From NCBI RefSeq assembly GCF_011065895.1, contig NZ_JAALCR010000021.1:62001-126000 (forward strand): a stretch of 64,000 bases of DNA. Direction: 5' to 3'. The stretch comes from Paludisphaera rhizosphaerae (GTDB lineage Bacteria > Planctomycetota > Planctomycetia > Isosphaerales > Isosphaeraceae). The translations under genes were made by a program, and so were the position numbers. Of this stretch, positions 42,201 to 51,696 are shown in pieces. The notes below the pieces were generated by a model. That model was not told the origin of the DNA. It saw only the letters and a list, made by a program, of their open reading frames with translations, and made no database searches. Position 1 is the first letter of the stretch. Each line of letters begins with the position of its first letter.

Positions 42201-42202
42201 AC
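41399..42202 (+). repeat. 804-bp direct duplication, copy 2
   Basis: Second copy of 39452-40255. It lacks the upstream about 95 bases of the original gene, so the native start codon was not copied. The absence of visible substitutions implies a recent event or ongoing gene conversion. Assembly error is the alternative, but the unique flanks differ at both borders. Confidence 0.93.
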
Positions 42203-42432
42203 AGCAACGCATCGATCGCTCGGTCTGATCGCCCCGTCAACAGGCCGACGCCGAAGTCGGCAAGGCTCCTGCCCCATCGCGGTGGTTCCGTCGTTGAGGA
42301 CCCATCGGCGTCGCCCGCAGCAGGGAAGATGATCGCCCGGATCAAGAGGCCGATTCATCACAAGGATGAGGACCAACGAATCTCGTCCCCGTCTTCGCCC
42401 GCTTCCCTGAATCGCATCCCGGAGCCCGGCCC

Positions 42433-43860
42433 ATGTGGATCTTCCATCACAACTGGACTCTACCCATCGCTGTAATCGCGTTGCCATTCTTGCTGACGAA
42501 GCGTCGCTGGGTTGGCGCCGAGCGAGCGCTCTTCGCAGCGGCCGTCGCAACCCTGATTGTACGGCTGGCCGCGCAGCACCTCGGAGGCGGCTTCTCGGCG
42601 GACTTCCACCACTTCCATGAGTCCGGTCGGCTGGCGACAGCCGGGGAGAACCCTTACCCCCCTCGCGAGACTCCCACGCTCAATCCGCCGACGTTCCTTC
42701 CCCTGGCCAAGGTCATCGCCCTCATTCCAGACGAAACCGCTGCCCCGTGGTGGGGGCTGGGAATCGTGATCTGCTCAGCCGCTTGCACCTGGGCGGCGTG
42801 GAAAGCGCTGCAGTCGGCAAGCAACGAGGCTCACCAAGACGCAGAGCCCTTTCCCTGGGGTCTCGCCGCGCTCGTCCTACTCTCGCCGCCCGTTAACACC
42901 GCCGTCGCGCTGGGGCAGATCAGCGCCCTTGTCGGTCTCGCGATCTTTGGAGGGATCTGGCTTCAGAACAGCGGCCGGCCCGTCCTCGGAGGGCTCTTGC
43001 TCGCGACGGCCACATTCAAGCCGGGCACGCTCATCCCTGCGTTGACGCTGCTCCTCAACCGTAGAGGCGTCCGGACGTTCATTGGACTGGCCGCGGGCGT
43101 CCTTGTTCTGATGCTCCTCGCCGCTCCACCCTCCCGCTGGGTCTTCCTCTGCCGCGAGGAACTCGTCAGGATCGCCGAGTGCGAGCAACCGGGGCGGGTC
43201 AACGATATCGACTACACCACCGGCCGCGATTTCAACGAGATCCTCAGCGCGGGCCGGATCATCCAGGGCCTAGGCGTCCACGACCTTCAAACCCGCAACC
43301 GGGTCGAGCGAGCTGTCGTCCTGGCGCTGACGCTGGCCCTCGCCGGGGCCGCTTTCTCGGCAAAACTCCGCCCGCCCGCCGCGATCGCGACCGCTGCCAG
43401 CCTGGGGTGCCTGTTCCTCTACCATCGACTCTACGACTGCATCATCCTGGCTGCTCCCCTGTACTACTGTTCGACGAAATCGCTCCAATCGTCAGGCGCT
43501 CGAAAAATCGCCTTCACGGCCGGGGTCATGGCTATCCTGTGGGTCCTTTATCTCCCCGGGGGGCGCATGTTGGGCTCACTGGCCCGATGGTCGACCGATG
43601 CGGGGACCGCCGGCAGGCTCGTTCAGGCGGTCGTCCTCCCCGTGGCAGCCTGGCTCCTCGTCTTCATCATCGTGCTGATCGTCGCCGATGAATTCGTGCA
43701 CGGGTCGGCCCCCCGAACGGTCCGGTTCAGGCGGATGGCTGGTGCAAGGCATCCGAATTCCGTCCGTGCGATTCGATCCGACTCCCGTCAGCCCGACGCT
43801 CCAGAACGGCTGGCGACCGCGACCCGAAAGACGGAGAAGTCCGAATCGGCCGAGGGGTGA
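42433..43860 (+). CDS. DUF2029/GT87-like membrane glycosyltransferase
   Basis: A 475-residue protein with about ten membrane helices. A GT87-type pattern is present: a first-loop acidic motif (GGGFSADFHHFHESG), then GENPYPPRETPTLNPPTFLPL, and LLSPPVNTAVALGQISALVGLAIFGGIWL with GGLLLATATFKPGTLIPALTLL, the family's typical 'gQ.n.l..ll......KP' core. Such enzymes use polyprenyl-phosphate sugars outside the membrane, which fits the neighbouring GT2 genes that would make those donors. The C-terminus is a basic cytoplasmic tail. ATG 42433 is chosen. Confidence 0.83.
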   Translation: MWIFHHNWTLPIAVIALPFLLTKRRWVGAERALFAAAVATLIVRLAAQHLGGGFSADFHHFHESGRLATAGENPYPPRETPTLNPPTFLPLAKVIALIPDETAAPWWGLGIVICSAACTWAAWKALQSASNEAHQDAEPFPWGLAALVLLSPPVNTAVALGQISALVGLAIFGGIWLQNSGRPVLGGLLLATATFKPGTLIPALTLLLNRRGVRTFIGLAAGVLVLMLLAAPPSRWVFLCREELVRIAECEQPGRVNDIDYTTGRDFNEILSAGRIIQGLGVHDLQTRNRVERAVVLALTLALAGAAFSAKLRPPAAIATAASLGCLFLYHRLYDCIILAAPLYYCSTKSLQSSGARKIAFTAGVMAILWVLYLPGGRMLGSLARWSTDAGTAGRLVQAVVLPVAAWLLVFIIVLIVADEFVHGSAPRTVRFRRMAGARHPNSVRAIRSDSRQPDAPERLATATRKTEKSESAEG

Positions 43861-43900
43861 AACGGCGGCGCATTCGAGTGCGTTCAGGACAGGACCGGGA

Positions 43901-44617
43901 TCACGCCACGTCGTCGTTGCGGCTGCGACGACCGCCGAGCGCCCCGGTGCGGATCAGGAAGTATAGCAACTGCGAGACGCCCGTCAGCGTCGCCGCGACG
44001 TACGTCAACGCCGCGGCGTTGAGAACTTTCCCGACCACGACGTCCTCCTGCGCCGAGACCAGGCCGGATTCCTGGAGCATCGCCCGCGCCCGCCGGCTCG
44101 CGTTGAACTCCACGGGGAGATTCACCACCTGAAAGAGGACGGCCAGCGAGAAGAGGCCGATGGCCAAATACATCAACGCCGGCCATTGCAACGCCACACC
44201 GCCGATCAGCAGGAGGGTCGAGGCGTTCGAGCCCAGGCCCGCCAAAGGGACCATCAAGTTGCGAACCACAAGCAGCGGGTAGTGCGTCGCATCCTGAATC
44301 GCGTGGCCCGCCTCGTGCGCGGCCACGCCGACGGCCGCCAGCGAGTCCTCCTGAAAGTTCCCCGCCGAGAGCCGCAGCACCTTGTGCGAAGGGTCGTAGT
44401 GGTCGGTCAATTGCCCGGCCACCGGCTCGATCGGCACGCCCGAAACGCCCCCCTCCTGCATCACGATCTGCGCCGCCTGCGCCCCGGTCACTCCGGAATG
44501 GGCCCGGTACCGCGACCCCTCCCGGTAGGCCGACATGATCCGAGCCTGGGCCCAGCCAGCCAACGCAAGTGCGGGAGTCACCAGCAACAGATACAAAGGG
44601 TCGGCGCCGAAGAACAT
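43901..44617 (-). CDS. YugP-type neutral zinc metallopeptidase
   Basis: A 238-residue membrane protease. An N-terminal helix (PLYLLLVTPALALAGWAQARI) is followed by GVTGAQAAQIVMQEGG, LTDHYDPSHKVLRLSAGNF and the zinc-binding HEAGH at residues 101-105 (VAAHEAGHAIQDA). Two or three further helices follow. The pattern and length match B. subtilis YugP (225 residues). The substrate is unknown. ATG 44617 is preferred; a GTG at 44668 would add 17 residues not seen in the family. Confidence 0.92.
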   Translation of the reverse strand: MFFGADPLYLLLVTPALALAGWAQARIMSAYREGSRYRAHSGVTGAQAAQIVMQEGGVSGVPIEPVAGQLTDHYDPSHKVLRLSAGNFQEDSLAAVGVAAHEAGHAIQDATHYPLLVVRNLMVPLAGLGSNASTLLLIGGVALQWPALMYLAIGLFSLAVLFQVVNLPVEFNASRRARAMLQESGLVSAQEDVVVGKVLNAAALTYVAATLTGVSQLLYFLIRTGALGGRRSRNDDVA

Positions 44618-44881
44618 TGGCCTGGCCTCGTGCGAGTTCGGAGGGAGCTGCGTCGACGCAAGCTCCACCGCAATTCCATTAGCAAATCACAAGCCGGAAG
44701 CCGCCGCAATCGACCTCCCGCGGCGTGCCGGATCAAAGCCTACGCGATTTCGGCCCCATCACCGACCACCGGCTGCCACTGGCGGAAAACCGGGGGCGGA
44801 CATTAGAGTATCCAGGGCCGCTGTTGCACCTTTGTGCAACACCCGGCGATCGCCGCCGCGTTGACCATTGGGAAGACGAGT

Positions 44882-47587
44882 ATGGTCCGTTCCCCTCGAT
44901 CGCCGGCCCTGATCCTGTTGCTCGTAGGACTCGTCCGAGTTTCTGGGGTCGAGGCGGCCTCGGATCCCATCGACTACACAGGCCAGGTCAAGCCGATCCT
45001 CAAGGCCCGTTGCTACAGCTGCCACGGCTCATTGAAACGAGAGGCGAGACTTCGACTCGATACGGGCGAGGCGATTCGTCGAGGAGGAGACGGCGGTCCC
45101 GCCGTCGAGCCGGGCCATGCCGGCGAAAGCCAGCTCATCGATCGGGTGGTCGAGGCCGATCCCGCGCAGCGAATGCCCCCCGAAGGTGCTCCGCTGACCC
45201 CGGACCAGATCGAGATCCTGCGCGCCTGGGTCGACCAGGGAGCCGGTTCGCCGAATGACGAGAGGCCGGAGGTTGATCCCAAGAAGCACTGGGCGTTCTT
45301 ACCCCCGGTGCGCCCCTCGGTTCCCTCGATTCCGAATGCCTCCTCGGTGCGAAACCCGATCGACGGCTTCCTGGCGAAGGATCAGGAGCGGCGCGGTGTA
45401 ACGCCGATCGGGCCTGCCGAGCCGCACGTGCTGCTGCGACGGCTGTATCTCGATCTGACGGGTCTGCCCCCAACCCGAGCGCAGTTGCAAGAGTATCTCT
45501 CCGATCCGTCGCAAGAGCGTTACGAGCGTGTGGTGGACCGTCTCCTGGCCAGTCCGCAGTACGGCGAGCGTTGGGCGCGGCACTGGATGGACGTCTGGCG
45601 CTACAGCGACTGGTACGGCCGCCGAGCCGTCCCCGACGTCCTGAACAGCTACGCCATGATCTGGCGATGGCGGGACTGGATCGTCGGTTCGCTCAACGAG
45701 GACAAGGGCTACGACCAGATGGTCGTGGAGATGCTCGCGGCCGATGAGGTCGCGCCGACGCGTCCGGCCGATCTTGCGGCCACCGGCTTCCTCGTTCGGA
45801 ATTTCTACCGGTGGAACTACAACTCCTGGATGAAGGACACCGTCGAGCACACCGGCAAGGCGTTCCTCGCCCTCACGTTCAATTGCGCCCATTGCCACGA
45901 CCACAAATACGACCCGATCCGGCAGGAGGATTACTTCGCCCTCCGCGCCGTCTTCGAGCCGATGGAACTGCGGCACGACCGCCTGCCGGGAGAGCCCGAC
46001 CCAGGCCCGTATCCCAAGTACGACTACGGAAAGGCCTACCCCCCGATCAAGTCAGGGATGGTTCGGGTGTTCGACGAGAAGCTCGACGCCCAGACGTTCC
46101 TCTACACCCGGGGCGAGTCGCGGAACATCGTCCCCAACCGTCCGCCCGTCCCTCCAGGGATGCCCTCGTTCCTGGGCGGGAAACCGTACCAGGTCGTCCC
46201 GGTGGAACTCCCCGCGCAAGCGGCCTACCCGGCGCTTCAGGCTTTCGTTCGAGGTGAAGAGACGGACGGGCTGGCGACCGCTCTCGCCAAGGCTGAGAAA
46301 AACCTCGGGACCGTCCGGGAGCAGACCGGGAAGCCGGAATCGTGGTATCGCGCTGCCGAGATGGAGCGGGACGACGCCCTGGCCCAGGCGGCTTCGCTCC
46401 GCGCGAGGATCGCCGCGGACGACGCACGTCACGGCCTCGCTTCAGGGGATGTCGAGGCGCTCTCCCGCGAAGCCTCGCGCGCCGAACGTCTGGCTGCGAA
46501 GACACGAGCCGAGACCGCGTTGGCGAAGGCGGAGTTGGCCGTGGCCGAGGCGAAACCACCCGCGGAGCAGGAGAAAGCGAAAAAGCTGAGGGAGAAGGCT
46601 CTCAAGTCTTTGGAGACGGCGCGAGTCGAAGCGGAGAAGGAGTCCGCGGACTACACGCCGATCGGCCCGAGCTATCCGAAGCGCAGTACGGGCAGGCGAA
46701 CCGCGCTGGCGCGCTGGATCGTCGATCGTGGGAACCCTCTGGCCGCGAGGGTCGCGGTCAACCACATCTGGAGATGGCACTTCGGAACGCCGCTCGTCGC
46801 CACAACCTCGGATTTCGGCCGCAACGGAACGGCCCCGACGCATCCCGAATTGCTCGATTGGCTCGCCGTGGAATTGATGGAGCCCTCTTCGCCCGGCACG
46901 CCGCCCTGGTCGATGAAGGCGCTCCACCGGTTGATCGTGACGAGCGCCGCCTATCGATCCGCATCGCACAGCAAAGACCCCGACAGCCGTAACCTCGCCG
47001 GCGATCCGGAGAATCACTCGCTCTGGCGATTCCCCACATCGCGTTTGGAGGCCGAGGAGGTGCGCGACGCCGTTCTCCAGGCCGCCGGCGGGCTCGATAC
47101 GGCGATGGGAGGCCCGGACATCGACCTCGCCCAGGGGATGACGTCTCGAAGGCGAACCCTGTACTTTACCCACCACGCCGAGGCTCGGATGACGTTCCTC
47201 GAACTCTTCGACGCCCCCGACGCCTGCGACGCCTACCGCCGGACGACATCCGTCGCGCCGCAGCAGGCTCTCGCTCTGGTCAACAACAAGCTGCTCCTCG
47301 ATCTGAGTCGTGAATTGGCCGATCGACTCTGGGCTGAATCAGCCACACGCGGCGAACCGGAACGCGGCCAGGCGTTCGTGGCAGCCGCGTTCGAGCAATT
47401 GCTGACGCGTCCCCCTTCGTCGCGAGAGCTGGAATTGTCCGCGACGTTCCTCGACCGGCAAACCACCCTGCTCCGAGCTGAGCATCCCTCGACCGAAGCC
47501 GGCGCAGCCGAGGACGCGGCCTCTCGCGCCCGACGAGACCTCATCCACGCCCTGTTCAGTCACAACGACTTCATCACCGTCCACTGA
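44882..47587 (+). CDS. PSCyt1-DUF1549-DUF1553 planctomycete cytochrome protein
   Basis: A 901-residue exported protein with a signal peptide (SPALILLLVGLVRVSGVEA). An N-terminal PSCyt1 cytochrome domain has the haem motif CYSCH (residues 44-48) and a likely Met ligand in AQRMPPEG. The DUF1549 domain follows (LLRRLYLDLTGLPPTRAQLQEYL, YGERWARHWMDVWRYSD) with a second CxxCH, CAHCHDHKYDPI, at residue 335. A charged coiled coil (about 470-580) separates it from DUF1553 (RRTALARWIVDRGNPLAARVAVNHIWRWHFG, TSRRRTLYFTHH, SVAPQQALALVNNKL). The paired DUF1501 gene starts 31 bases downstream. A joint redox or degradation role in the periplasm is likely but unproven. Confidence 0.94.
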   Translation: MVRSPRSPALILLLVGLVRVSGVEAASDPIDYTGQVKPILKARCYSCHGSLKREARLRLDTGEAIRRGGDGGPAVEPGHAGESQLIDRVVEADPAQRMPPEGAPLTPDQIEILRAWVDQGAGSPNDERPEVDPKKHWAFLPPVRPSVPSIPNASSVRNPIDGFLAKDQERRGVTPIGPAEPHVLLRRLYLDLTGLPPTRAQLQEYLSDPSQERYERVVDRLLASPQYGERWARHWMDVWRYSDWYGRRAVPDVLNSYAMIWRWRDWIVGSLNEDKGYDQMVVEMLAADEVAPTRPADLAATGFLVRNFYRWNYNSWMKDTVEHTGKAFLALTFNCAHCHDHKYDPIRQEDYFALRAVFEPMELRHDRLPGEPDPGPYPKYDYGKAYPPIKSGMVRVFDEKLDAQTFLYTRGESRNIVPNRPPVPPGMPSFLGGKPYQVVPVELPAQAAYPALQAFVRGEETDGLATALAKAEKNLGTVREQTGKPESWYRAAEMERDDALAQAASLRARIAADDARHGLASGDVEALSREASRAERLAAKTRAETALAKAELAVAEAKPPAEQEKAKKLREKALKSLETARVEAEKESADYTPIGPSYPKRSTGRRTALARWIVDRGNPLAARVAVNHIWRWHFGTPLVATTSDFGRNGTAPTHPELLDWLAVELMEPSSPGTPPWSMKALHRLIVTSAAYRSASHSKDPDSRNLAGDPENHSLWRFPTSRLEAEEVRDAVLQAAGGLDTAMGGPDIDLAQGMTSRRRTLYFTHHAEARMTFLELFDAPDACDAYRRTTSVAPQQALALVNNKLLLDLSRELADRLWAESATRGEPERGQAFVAAAFEQLLTRPPSSRELELSATFLDRQTTLLRAEHPSTEAGAAEDAASRARRDLIHALFSHNDFITVH

Positions 47588-47617
47588 TCCGACACCAGCA
47601 CAGCGGGAGGCACCCCC

Positions 47618-49111
47618 TTGAGAGGCCGAAGACCCTCGAACAGCGGCCCCCCGTGCGGCCGGATCCGCCGACGAACCTTCCTGTCCGACGTCGGCCTCGG
47701 CTTCACTGGCCTGGCTCTCGGGGCCATGATGCAGCGAGAGGGCTTGGCTCGCTCAGAGCACGAGGGTGCCGGAGCGGTCGTCGGGCCGCACTTCGCCCCC
47801 CGGGCCTCCAGCGTCATCTGGATCTTTCTTTCGGGGGGCGTCAGCCACCTGGAGACCTGGGATCCCAAACCGCTGCTGAACCGATACGCCGGAAAAACTT
47901 ACGACGACACGGGCATGCCCAGCCCGTTCAAGTCCCCCCTGTTCCGCGAACGCTCCCGGGCCGTCGTCGGCGAGGACCGGACGCATTCGCAGATCTTTCC
48001 GCTCCAGGTCGGCTTCAAGAAGTACGGCGAGGCGGGCGTGGAGGTCAGCGACTGGTGGCCGCAACTGGCGACCTGCGTCGACGACATCGCCTTCGTGCGC
48101 TCGATGTACACGACCGACAACGACCACGCCGCCGAATTCCAGATGCACCACGGCCGCCACAAGCTCGACGAAAAGCAGCCCGTGCTGGGGTCGTGGATCC
48201 ATTACGGCCTGGGGACTCTGAACGAGAACCTGCCGCAGTTCGTCTTCCTCGGTCAGTACAAGGATCCACGCGTCCGGGAGAACTTCTCCGCCGATTACCT
48301 GGGCCCGCAACACTCCGGCGTCGAGTTGTCGCTCGATCCCAAGAACCCGCTCGCCTTCGGCCGACGGCTCGACTCGGTTTCCGTGGAGGAGCAGGCCGCT
48401 GAGTTCTCCTTCATCCGAGACCTGAACGGACTCGCCGCCGTCGAGTACCCCGAGGACGACGCGCTCCGCGCCCGGGTTCGGGCTTACGAGCTTGCGTTCC
48501 GGATGCAGCGCTCGGTCCCCGAGGCCATGAGCCTCGATGAGGAAAGCCCCGAGACTCAGAGGTTGTACGGGATCGACGAGGAGAGTACGGCGATCTACGG
48601 CCGTCGCCTGCTCGCCGCTCGCCGCCTGGCCGAGCGAGGCGTTCGATTCACGCTGGTCTATCTGAGCGACTACGGAGAGTGGGACTCGCACAACCAACTC
48701 AAGGACCTTCACGCCCGCTCGTGCGCCCGGGTCGACCGACCAATCGCGGGCCTCCTCAAGGACCTCAAGCGCCGAGGGTTGACCGACGACGTAACCGTCG
48801 TCTGCTGCACCGAGTTCGGCAGGACTCCCGGTTTGGAAGTCCGCAACGGGGTCGTCGCCGGCGCCACGGGGCGCGATCACCATCCTCACGCCTTCACGGT
48901 CTGGTTCGCGGGAGCCGGAATCCGGGGCGGGACCGTTCACGGGGCGACCGACGAGTTAGGGTTCCACGCCGTTGAGTCTCCCCACTACGTGACAGACATC
49001 CACGCAACAACCCTTCACCTCCTGGGCCTCGACCCTCGCCGACTCGACGTCCCCGGCCGCAAGCGGCTTGAGATCGACTACGGACGCCCCATCCAGGAAA
49101 TCCTCTCCTGA
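47618..49111 (+). CDS. DUF1501 domain protein, Tat-exported
   Basis: A 497-residue protein. The start is TTG 47618, supported by GGGAGG seven bases upstream (47605-47610) and by the twin-arginine signal directly after it (RIRRRTFLSDVGLGFTGLALG). DUF1501 motifs are VIWIFLSGGVSHLETWDPKP, IAFVRSMYTTDNDHAAEFQMHHGR, GVRFTLVYLSDYGEWDSHNQL, VVCCTEFGRTPG and GRDHHPHAFTVWFAGAGIRGG. It is the longer DUF1501 form that keeps the His-rich metal-site-like segments. It forms an operon with the upstream DUF1549/1553 gene. Confidence 0.93.
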   Translation: MRGRRPSNSGPPCGRIRRRTFLSDVGLGFTGLALGAMMQREGLARSEHEGAGAVVGPHFAPRASSVIWIFLSGGVSHLETWDPKPLLNRYAGKTYDDTGMPSPFKSPLFRERSRAVVGEDRTHSQIFPLQVGFKKYGEAGVEVSDWWPQLATCVDDIAFVRSMYTTDNDHAAEFQMHHGRHKLDEKQPVLGSWIHYGLGTLNENLPQFVFLGQYKDPRVRENFSADYLGPQHSGVELSLDPKNPLAFGRRLDSVSVEEQAAEFSFIRDLNGLAAVEYPEDDALRARVRAYELAFRMQRSVPEAMSLDEESPETQRLYGIDEESTAIYGRRLLAARRLAERGVRFTLVYLSDYGEWDSHNQLKDLHARSCARVDRPIAGLLKDLKRRGLTDDVTVVCCTEFGRTPGLEVRNGVVAGATGRDHHPHAFTVWFAGAGIRGGTVHGATDELGFHAVESPHYVTDIHATTLHLLGLDPRRLDVPGRKRLEIDYGRPIQEILS

Positions 49112-49440
49112 ACGGTATCGATTGAGAGGCCGCGAACGATCGCCCCGCCAGGCCCGATCCATCCCGGCGCTGATTGCGGTCATGTCGGCCGGGACAGACC
49201 GAGCGGTTTTTCCGAAAGCCCGGGCCGGGACGTGCCGATGTTAGGGGATGTATCGGGAGGGCCCGGCGCGGGGCGTTGATCACCGCGCCGAACCGTCCGA
49301 GGGGCCGGAGGCCCCTGGGCTGGACTGGTCAGCCGTCTCAAGGAAGGCCGCCCCGGTTTCGACCGCCACGTTCGGATGCCGCCGCGCCTGTCGAGGACAG
49401 CGGCGGCCGACGCGGCCTCATAAGGGAAAGGAGTTCCCGC
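49112..49440. other. About 330 bases without a gene
   Basis: No credible coding frame. A strong ribosome site (AAAGGAG) stands at its end for the 49441 gene. No clear promoter box or terminator was identified. Confidence 0.4.
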
Positions 49441-50328
49441 ATGCGTTCCCCCTCACGGTTGGTCCCGGGCCTGCTCGGACTGGCTCTGGCCGCGCCGGTC
49501 GCCGGCGTCTCCGCTCAGGAATACTATCAGCCCCAGGCCGGCAAGCCGGCCCCGATCCTGCTGGAGCAGGGTCAGGCCCCCGCTCAGGCGGCTTCGGCTC
49601 GGCCGGTCGCCGCCGCGGCCCCCAAGCACGAGCATAAAGGTCTGCTCGGCCGGATGAACTGCACCGAATGCCAGCGTCAGCGGGCCATGGAGCGAGACGG
49701 CATCAAGGTGCCGCCCCCGCCGGCCATGCCTGCCGCCGTCGCGGCCCATCAGCACAGCCACGGCCACGTCCACGCCCAGCCCGCCCCGGCGGCCGCTGCC
49801 CCGGGTTCGACCGGCTGCGTCGCCTGTGAGGCCGACGCCGCCGCGATGGGCGGGACCATCGTTCCCGGCTCGATCGTCGTGACCGATTCGGCCGCGATGC
49901 CTCCGGGCCGTGCGGTCGTCGGCGGAACGGCCGTCGCCTCGGAGTTCCCCACGGGCCGAGCGGTCGTCGGCGGCGCCGAGCCGACCCCGGTCGGCATGGC
50001 TCGGGCCAGCCAGGGGAATTTCACCCCGGTCGCCGGCGCCCTCGCCGCCAACCGCGGTGCCCAGGGCGCTCCCCGAGACCCGTCGGTCATGCCGTCCAGC
50101 ATGATCCCGCCGGCGCAGACGGCCGTCGGAGCCGACTCCGGCGTTCCTCGGCCCCACATCATCAAGCACGCGCTTGACCTGCCCGATCTCGGCGGGATCC
50201 GGCGCAGCGTCCGCCAGAACCGCGAGCGGGCCTCCCGCGAGTCCCACGCCTCGATCTCGTACGACGCGCCCAACGGCAAGGTCGACGAGCTGCCGGCCTC
50301 GATGGTCTACGGCAAGGGCGGCCGCTGA
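49441..50328 (+). CDS. Secreted Ala/Pro/Gly-rich protein with CxxC and His clusters
   Basis: A 295-residue protein starting at ATG 49441 with AAAGGAG upstream. The signal peptide is RLVPGLLGLALAAPVAGVSA, then QEYYQPQ. Notable parts are MNCTECQRQRA and TGCVACEADAA (two CxxC pairs), a His-rich AHQHSHGHVHAQP, and two PGRAVVGG/TGRAVVGG repeats. The C-terminus (PHIIKHALDLPDLGGIRRSVRQNRERASRE) is helical. Cys and His clusters suggest metal binding, but no family is recognised. It heads three consecutive small secreted genes of similar style. Confidence 0.7.
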   Translation: MRSPSRLVPGLLGLALAAPVAGVSAQEYYQPQAGKPAPILLEQGQAPAQAASARPVAAAAPKHEHKGLLGRMNCTECQRQRAMERDGIKVPPPPAMPAAVAAHQHSHGHVHAQPAPAAAAPGSTGCVACEADAAAMGGTIVPGSIVVTDSAAMPPGRAVVGGTAVASEFPTGRAVVGGAEPTPVGMARASQGNFTPVAGALAANRGAQGAPRDPSVMPSSMIPPAQTAVGADSGVPRPHIIKHALDLPDLGGIRRSVRQNRERASRESHASISYDAPNGKVDELPASMVYGKGGR

Positions 50329-50599
50329 GGCCTGTCCTTCCTCGGCGAATGCCGACGAAAATTCCGAATGGTCCGCTCCCTCGGTCTGTAACGGGGGAGG
50401 CGGGCCGTTCGGCCGTTTCGAACGTGGGTTTCGATCGAGCCTGGGCCGCCCGCAGGCCGATTCCCTTGTGGCAAGGCCAGAGATGGCCAAGAAGATCGGC
50501 GGCAAAGCCCCGCGCAGGACGCCGGGGCGCCACGATCCTCAGCCCGCTTGCTTCCGGACGATTCAGGAGGATTCATGCGACATAGGTAAGGGATTGACC

Positions 50600-51568
50600 A
50601 TGCGTTGCTTCGGAAAACGGCGAGGTTCTTGGATCGGCCTGGGTCTCGCGGCGGTGCTCGGGATGAGCCTGGCCGCGTCCGTCAGGGCGGATCTGTTCCA
50701 TTCCACGCTCCCCAAGGAAGTCCCGGCGTACGACTTCAACACGGGCGGCGAATACTTCGCTCCCCCGGTTCCCTACGGCCACTACGCCAAAGACCCCCAC
50801 GGCGACGCCGCCAAGGCCCTGGGGTACGTCACCGGCCCGATCCACGGGCTGAAGGGCAAGTTCATGGGCCTGGGCCACGGCGCTGGCTGCGGTCACGGCG
50901 ACGGCTGCGGGCATGGGCTGGGTCACGGCCTGGGTTCGGGCTGCGGCCTGGGTCACGGGCTCGGGTCGAAGTGCGGCCTCTGCTCGGGCCTCGGCGGCTG
51001 CAAGCACGGCGGACCGGGCATCGGCTCCGGCCTGGCGGGCCTCTGCGGCTCCGGCGACGGTTGCGGCCTGGGCGCGAAGGTCAAGAACTTCGGCCCCTGC
51101 CATCCGACCGGAGTCGTGGCGACGTCTCAGTCGGCCCCCTCGCCTCAGGTGATCGTTGATCCTTGCGGCGTGAAGGGATGCGGGATGGGCGGTCTGCACA
51201 ACCACCTGTCCGGGCTCGCGGGCAAGCTGAAGTGCAAGCTCTGCGGCGGCGGTGGCTGCGGCGGCTGCGGCGGGGCCGGCTTCGGCGACCCCTGCTCTTC
51301 CTGCCACGGTTCCGGCTGCGGCCTCTGCGGCGGCTGCGGACTGCTCTCCAAGCTGAAGAAGTGCATGCACTGCGGCGGCGCGGGCTGCAAGCACTGCCTC
51401 GGCCTGCTCAAGGGCAAGCTCGCCGGCCTGTTCGGCCCCAAGTTCGAGTACTTCGTCGGCGCCGGCGGTCCTGTGCCGCTGACCCCCGGCTACGTCCCCT
51501 ATATCGTCACGACCCGTTCGCCTCGCGATTTCTTCGCCTTCCCGCCCCGCAACCCGGACGGATTCTGA
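50600..51568 (+). CDS. Secreted Gly/Cys/His-rich protein
   Basis: A 322-residue protein starting at ATG 50600. After a signal peptide (SWIGLGLAAVLGMSLAASVRA) come PYGHYAKDPHGDAAKALGYVTGPIHG and a long region of GLGHG/GCGHG repeats, then CxxC-type clusters (CKLCGGGGCGGCGG, CSSCHGSGCGLCGGCG, CMHCGGAGCKHC). The cysteine clusters resemble a DnaJ-type zinc-finger composition but without its spacing. The end, YVPYIVTTRSPRDFFAFPPRNP, is shared in style with other Isosphaeraceae proteins. Metal binding or disulfide cross-linked envelope material are the likely options. Confidence 0.7.
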   Translation: MRCFGKRRGSWIGLGLAAVLGMSLAASVRADLFHSTLPKEVPAYDFNTGGEYFAPPVPYGHYAKDPHGDAAKALGYVTGPIHGLKGKFMGLGHGAGCGHGDGCGHGLGHGLGSGCGLGHGLGSKCGLCSGLGGCKHGGPGIGSGLAGLCGSGDGCGLGAKVKNFGPCHPTGVVATSQSAPSPQVIVDPCGVKGCGMGGLHNHLSGLAGKLKCKLCGGGGCGGCGGAGFGDPCSSCHGSGCGLCGGCGLLSKLKKCMHCGGAGCKHCLGLLKGKLAGLFGPKFEYFVGAGGPVPLTPGYVPYIVTTRSPRDFFAFPPRNPDGF

Positions 51569-51600
51569 CCGATCATCTGAATCAGGAACCGTGACGGCTG

Positions 51601-51631
51601 AAGGCCCGACGCGCGACCCGCGTCGGGCCTT
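51601..51631 (+). terminator. Hairpin terminator, 13-bp stem
   Basis: AAGGCCCGACGCG and CGCGTCGGGCCTT form a perfect 13-bp stem with the loop CGACC, 33 bases after the stop of the Cys-rich gene. No T run follows. Confidence 0.7.
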
Positions 51632-51696
51632 CGTCGTCGCCGGCCTGTCCGGGCCGGTTCATCGGACGTCAACTCATCAGGATGGAGAGGAACGCC

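Noticed and set aside
39452-42202. Composite transposon or insertion sequence pair
   Set aside because: The repeated unit is a glycosyltransferase, with no transposase, inverted ends or target duplication.
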